From positions 95,172,083-95,236,082 of the forward strand of contig NW_023604861.1 of the NCBI RefSeq assembly GCF_014898055.3: a stretch of DNA of 64,000 nucleotides. Direction: 5' to 3'. Made by a program: the position numbers and the translations under genes. The stretch comes from Talpa occidentalis. Its lineage: Eukaryota > Chordata > Mammalia > Eulipotyphla > Talpidae. The notes below the pieces were generated by a model that made no database searches, was not told the DNA's origin, and worked only from the letters and a program-made list of their open reading frames with translations. Below are positions 60,125 through 64,000 of this stretch, one piece after another; the stretch's first letter is position 1; the number at the start of each line of letters is the position of its first letter.

Positions 60125-60403
60125 TTTTTTTTTATTAGATTTATTTATTTATTTATACAAGCACTGGGTACAGTCAGAAGCACAGGAGGGTGAGAGAATT
60201 CACCAGAACCAGAGCGGGGAGCAGAACAGGCAGAAGGACTGAAGTACACTGCTGAGGGGAGCAGTGGGCAGCAGGAGAGGTCTGCACGCCATGTGGGACC
60301 GTCCCCTGGAGGCTGGGGAGCAGCTGGGGATTGAACCGGCGCTGCAGAGGCTGCAAGCAGTTTTGCAACCCAGCGCTCAACCGCTGCGCGACCGGGGAGG
60401 CCC
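60125..60403 (-). mobile_element. Young SINE adjacent to the previous one
   Basis: Near-consensus antisense copy flanked by ATATCATATCTT at 60113-60124 and 60404-60415. The left duplicate is also the right flank of the SINE before it. Confidence 0.92.
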
Positions 60404-60811
60404 ATATCATATCTTCTTAATCCATGTAGTAGCAAATGATGTGTGTGTGCCCACACATGTGTGTATTTCACATCTTCTTTATCCATTCATCCATAGATGG
60501 ACACTTAAGTTGTTTCCACATCTTGCCTTTTATGAATAATGCTACAATGAACATAGGAGTGCAGATATCTTTTTGAATTAGTGTTTTCGTATTCTTCAGA
60601 TAAATACCAAGAAGTGGAATCACTGGGTCATATGGTATTTCTAATCTTAATGTTTGAGCTAAATCTATGCTGTTTTCCCTAGTGGCTGTACCAGTAAACA
60701 GTACCACTAACTGTGCAAGGCTTCCCTTGTTTTCTACATTCTCACCAACACTTGCTGTTTCTTATCTATTTGATAATAGTCATTTTATTTACATTTTAAC
60801 TGAAATTGTAA

Positions 60812-61130
60812 GCAGAACAGCAAGGAGCAACCTCTGAGCCCGCGTGCAGCGCTCATCCACTCATGGCCAACTCAATAATAAAAGGTGGAGCTTTTCACAC
60901 TTCACCCAAGCAGATAGGAGGAGGGGTTGGCTGATGGAGAAAGGTGGTGGAGCTGAGACCTTCAGGCAATTAAATTGCTGGGGCTTTTGGACAATTAAGC
61001 TACTGGGGGTTGGCTGTCACTAGTGAGGAGAGGTGTCTGTGCAGAAGCTGGCAGTTTGCCACATACAGCTTCAGGTTGGACCTCCGTCTCTGCTCAGCAG
61101 ATGCTATCTGGAGTAGCCCTCGCCTGTAAA

Positions 61131-61167
<37 letters not shown>

Positions 61168-61307
61168 CCTTGTCTTATTCCCTGTGTATATAAAACTTGT
61201 AATTGTTTCTCACTGTGTGTCTGCTTTTGGGTCATGTACTGTGTTCTTAAGCATGGTGGTGAGACCCACCAACGGGGTCAGCCCAGTTCCCCTGTTTGCT
61301 CTGTTTC
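60812..61307. mobile_element. Probable solo LTR or similar element inside L1
   Basis: It interrupts L1 text between TTTTAACTGAAAT and AATAAGAGGTAACATCTC. It could run from TGTAAGCAG to TGTTTCA (TG...CA ends). It contains a (CT)n run at 61132-61165 and TATATAAAAC. The flanking duplication is not clear and the family is unknown. Confidence 0.45.
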
Positions 61308-61540
61308 AATAAGAGGTAACATCTCATTAAGGCTTTGATTTGTATTACCTTAATGATGAGTGATAATGAACCTCTCACGAGTCTGTTGGCCATCTGAATA
61401 TCTTCTTTGGTGAAACATCTATTTAGATACTTTTTCCATTTTTCAAATTGGTTGCTCATTTTTTGTTATCCCATTTTATCAGTTCTTTATATATTTTGGA
61501 TATTAATCCCTTGTCAGATATATAATTTGAAAGTTGTTGA

Positions 61541-61855
61541 TTTTATTCTTGACCAGTGGGAAACATGGTCTAAGGCTGCTCCAGGCTCACGGGGTTCTTA
61601 GTGCCTGCTATGTCAGAAAGAGGGAGCCTCTATCCTCAGAGCTGGTCATCAGTCCCGCTTGCATCAGGAGCCTCCCCCTGAATCAATCACTGTGGCCCAG
61701 AGGATGACGTATTCTGGGGACAACACATCCATTTAGTGTTCAACAGATTCATTTAGTGTACCACATCCATTTAGTGCACCACCAAGCTATATGAACCCTA
61801 AAGGAGAGAGAAGAGTTCTTGAAGAGAAATTGGCATGTCATTACAGAAAGCAGGG
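61541..61855. other. Intergenic, nothing recognised
   Basis: A short imperfect tandem of CCATTTAGTG units lies at about 61728-61780. Otherwise unique. Confidence 0.4.
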
Positions 61856-61859
61856 GAAA

Positions 61860-62290
61860 GTCTGAGATTCACAGTACACTCCCTCTTTTGGTTTCCTGCC
61901 CTCACCCACTCCTTTCCTTAGGCCTCCTTATTCCGGGTTGTTCCTGTCTTCCTGGCTTTGCACTTGCTGATCCTATGCTGGGAATCCCCTCCTCCAGATC
62001 TTCATGGACTGATTTTCTCACACTTCAGATCTGTTTTACCATCACCCTCTCAGGAGGACTTCTCAGTCCCCTCCTCACTTTTCTCTCAAACACCATCTTG
62101 TTTATTTGCTAGTCGAATGGTGTCTGAATTACTTATTACTTTGTTTACTCTGTGTTTTCTCTCATCAGAATGTGAACTCTCTCCAAACAGAGATTTCCAG
62201 CTATTTTTTTCATTGTTCAATCTGCAAGTTCAGAACACTGCCCAACACAAAACAAGATCTCTGCAAATATTGGTTGGATAAATGAAAGGC
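61860..62290 (+). repeat. L2 LINE 3' end
   Basis: TTTGCACTTGCTGATCCTAT, GCTGGGAATCCCCTCCTCCA, ATCTTCATGGACTG, AGAATGTGAACTCTCTCC and GCAAATATTGGTTGGATAAA follow the L2 order closely. Confidence 0.8.
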
Positions 62291-62344
62291 ATCTATGGTG
62301 TATCTAATGAGAGACCATGGGGAGCTTTATAGAGATGTCCCTTA

Positions 62345-63345
62345 AAAAAAAACGGATTTTTTTTCTTGTAGTAAATATATATAAAATTCACCATTTTAAC
62401 CATTTCTAAGTGTAAAATTAATGGCATTAAGTACATTTACTTTGTTTTACGATCATTGCCTCTCCTCTATCCATTTCTAGAACTTTTTCATCTTCCTAAA
62501 CTTAAATTCTGTTCCCATTCAACACTAACTCCCTCCCCGTTCCTTCCAGCATTCTGGAGACCACCATTCTACTTTCTTGTCTGTATGAACGTGGTGACTC
62601 TAGGTACCTCACGCAAGTGAAATTGTACAATATTGATGTTTATGCTTATTTCTATAACATTTCCAAAGTTCATCCATGCTGTAGCATGTGTCAGAATTTC
62701 CTTCCAAGATTGAACAATATTCCATTGTATGTACATCGTATTACTTTATCCATTCATCTGCTGCTGGATACTGGGTTACTGCCATTGTTGGTGGTTGTGA
62801 TTAGTGCTTCTGTGAGCACAGATGTGCAAGTATCTGCCTGCATCCCTGCTTTCAGTCCTTTTGGGTGTAGGCTCAGAAATGGAATTGCAGGATCATATGG
62901 TAAATCTAGGCTTAACTTTTTTAAAAAAAAGTTATTTATGTTTGCATACAAGAACTGGGGTACAGGCCAGAGATGTTGGGGGGGGCGGTTAGAGGATTCA
63001 CCAGAGACAGAGTGGGGAGCAGAACAGGCAGATCGACTGAAATACACTGCTGAGGGGTGCAGCGGGCAAGACAGGAGAGGTCTGCTGCACCATGTGGGTC
63101 ACCTCCCTGGCCAGGATCTAACTCATACTGAAAAGTGGCTGCGGATAGCATCATAGTGCTGCGATGTAACCTCTTGTGCCACCAGGGAGGCCCTATGTTT
63201 AACTTTTTGAGGAACCACCGAACTGTTTTTCACAGTGGCTATGCTATTTTATATCCCCACCAGCAATGCACGAGTGTTCCAATTTCCCCACTTCCTCGCC
63301 AACACTTATTTTTTTGGTTTTAGGCTACAACCATCCTAATGGGTG
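62345..63345 (-). mobile_element. Ancient L1 (L1ME-type) 3' end, antisense, split by a SINE
   Basis: Antisense 3' UTR text (TTCACCATTTTAACCATTTC, GGAGACCACCATTCTACTTT) then ORF2 end text (GTTCATCCATGCTGTAGCAT, TATTCCATTGTATGTACAT, GTGTTCCAATTTCCCCAC). Many substitutions show age. Confidence 0.85.
62923..63195 (-). mobile_element. SINE in L1ME
   Basis: Antisense copy flanked by CTTAACTTTTT (62911) and TTTAACTTTTT (63198), both from the L1 text. Confidence 0.9.
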
Positions 63346-64000
63346 TAAAAGAATGTGAAATTTTGAGCAGTGGAGGAGGGACAAGCCAGCCTTTCAGGCA
63401 ACAGAGGCCTGGAGAGGCTACTGTATGAGATGGATTTGGTCACACATAGAGTGATGTGACAATGAAAGTGGAGTTATGTTTACCTCCCTTTCCTGGAAAT
63501 AAACAGATTCTGTAGAGTATTGGAGAGCCCTGTCTACCAGTACCTTTCAAGGCTGTCAGGGTTCTTATTGGCTCAGATGTGTTGGGACACTAGCGTTCAT
63601 TGTGAGAGAGGGTGAGGCAGGGACAGGGCTTCAAATCACAATGACCCAATCACAGTGACTGTGACCAAGCCAGCCTCCATCATGTAGGTGAGGGTCCATC
63701 ACAAAGTTGGGCGTGGCAGTGGCACATGAGACAGGACTCTGCATGCATCGGGGACCTGGAGTTGGAAGCATAGGAGCGTTATCGTCCCATGGTAGAAGGA
63801 AGGGTAAGTGCAATTTGCACTGAATCTGAAGCTGACCCCAGCCCCAGGAGAGCAGCTGTCTGCACAAAAAGGAATGGGCATCAGGGTCAGTTGAGGTGTG
63901 GCGACTACCCTGCTGGCCCATAGCCAGCTGAATGGGGTGGGTCTCTGGGCATGGTTCTCATGAAATGAAATGGAATCATTCAAGAACTTGGGGTCCATGT
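63346..64000. other. Intergenic, nothing recognised
   Basis: Unique sequence to the window end. Two overlapping minus-strand ORFs of under 100 codons show no domain. Confidence 0.35.

Larger units (their letters stand above)
59735..61540 (-). mobile_element. Old L1 3' region, antisense, broken by two SINEs and an LTR-like insert
   Basis: The minus strand holds L1 ORF2 C-terminal pieces: 'LEIPYDPVIPLLGIYLKN', 'CTPMFIVALF' (60470-60640) and 'FTKEDIQMANRL' (near 61400). AGTAGTATTCCATTGTGTAT at 59746 is the antisense of the terminal MEYYSA region, followed by a (GT)n run. Confidence 0.82.

Overview
The window is mammalian nuclear DNA. It contains one gene that can be supported, the forkhead factor gene FOXI3, on the minus strand. 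It has two coding exons at 9285-8662 and 5812-5202, a 2.85 kb intron, a CpG island over exon 1 and a TATA box about 185 bp upstream of the start codon. Apart from one retrotransposed HNRNPA1 pseudogene, the other ~54 kb upstream of FOXI3 looks intergenic. It is filled with retroposons and I found no second functional gene. The many short ORFs are mostly readings through SINEs, L1 remnants, CA repeats or the GC-rich antisense of FOXI3.

Lineage: the dominant young repeat is a ~270-bp tRNA-derived SINE. Its head resembles GGGCCTCCCTGGTGGCGCAG, it has a box-B-like GGTTCGATCCC, and its tail carries AATAAA signals followed by TCTTTAAA (the 'T+' SINE design). I count 29 insertions, most with visible target-site duplications. 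The family differs from the primate, rodent, carnivore, horse, pig, ruminant and vesper-bat SINEs I know. A laurasiatherian mammal is likely. A horseshoe-bat-type (Rhin-1-like) family is a guess from memory and unverified. Older shared mammalian repeats (MIR, L2, MaLR LTRs, hAT and Tigger DNA transposons, old L1) are also present.

Layout: 1-5200 is the 3' flank of FOXI3 with old repeats. 5202-9285 is FOXI3. 9285-11950 is the promoter, CpG island and a nearly repeat-free AT-rich flank with two CTCF-like motifs. 12-30 kb is SINE-rich intergenic DNA with an L1 tail, a tiny U6 insertion and a SINE carrying a locally copied 54-bp segment. 30-54 kb has MaLR, L1 and MIR remnants, two members of a solo-LTR family and a possible conserved regulatory block near 53.1-53.45 kb. 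55.1-57.65 kb is an HNRNPA1 processed pseudogene cut by three SINEs and a solo LTR. 57.65-64 kb holds L2 and antisense L1 remnants broken by SINEs and another LTR-like element.

Main points for follow-up: an apparent one-base frameshift in FOXI3 exon 1, a 26-bp U6 fragment flanked by a perfect 16-bp duplication, two head-only short SINEs ending at the same place, a templated insertion within a SINE, and a 5-bp-TSD solo-LTR family. I saw no CRISPR array, operon or prokaryotic-type system.
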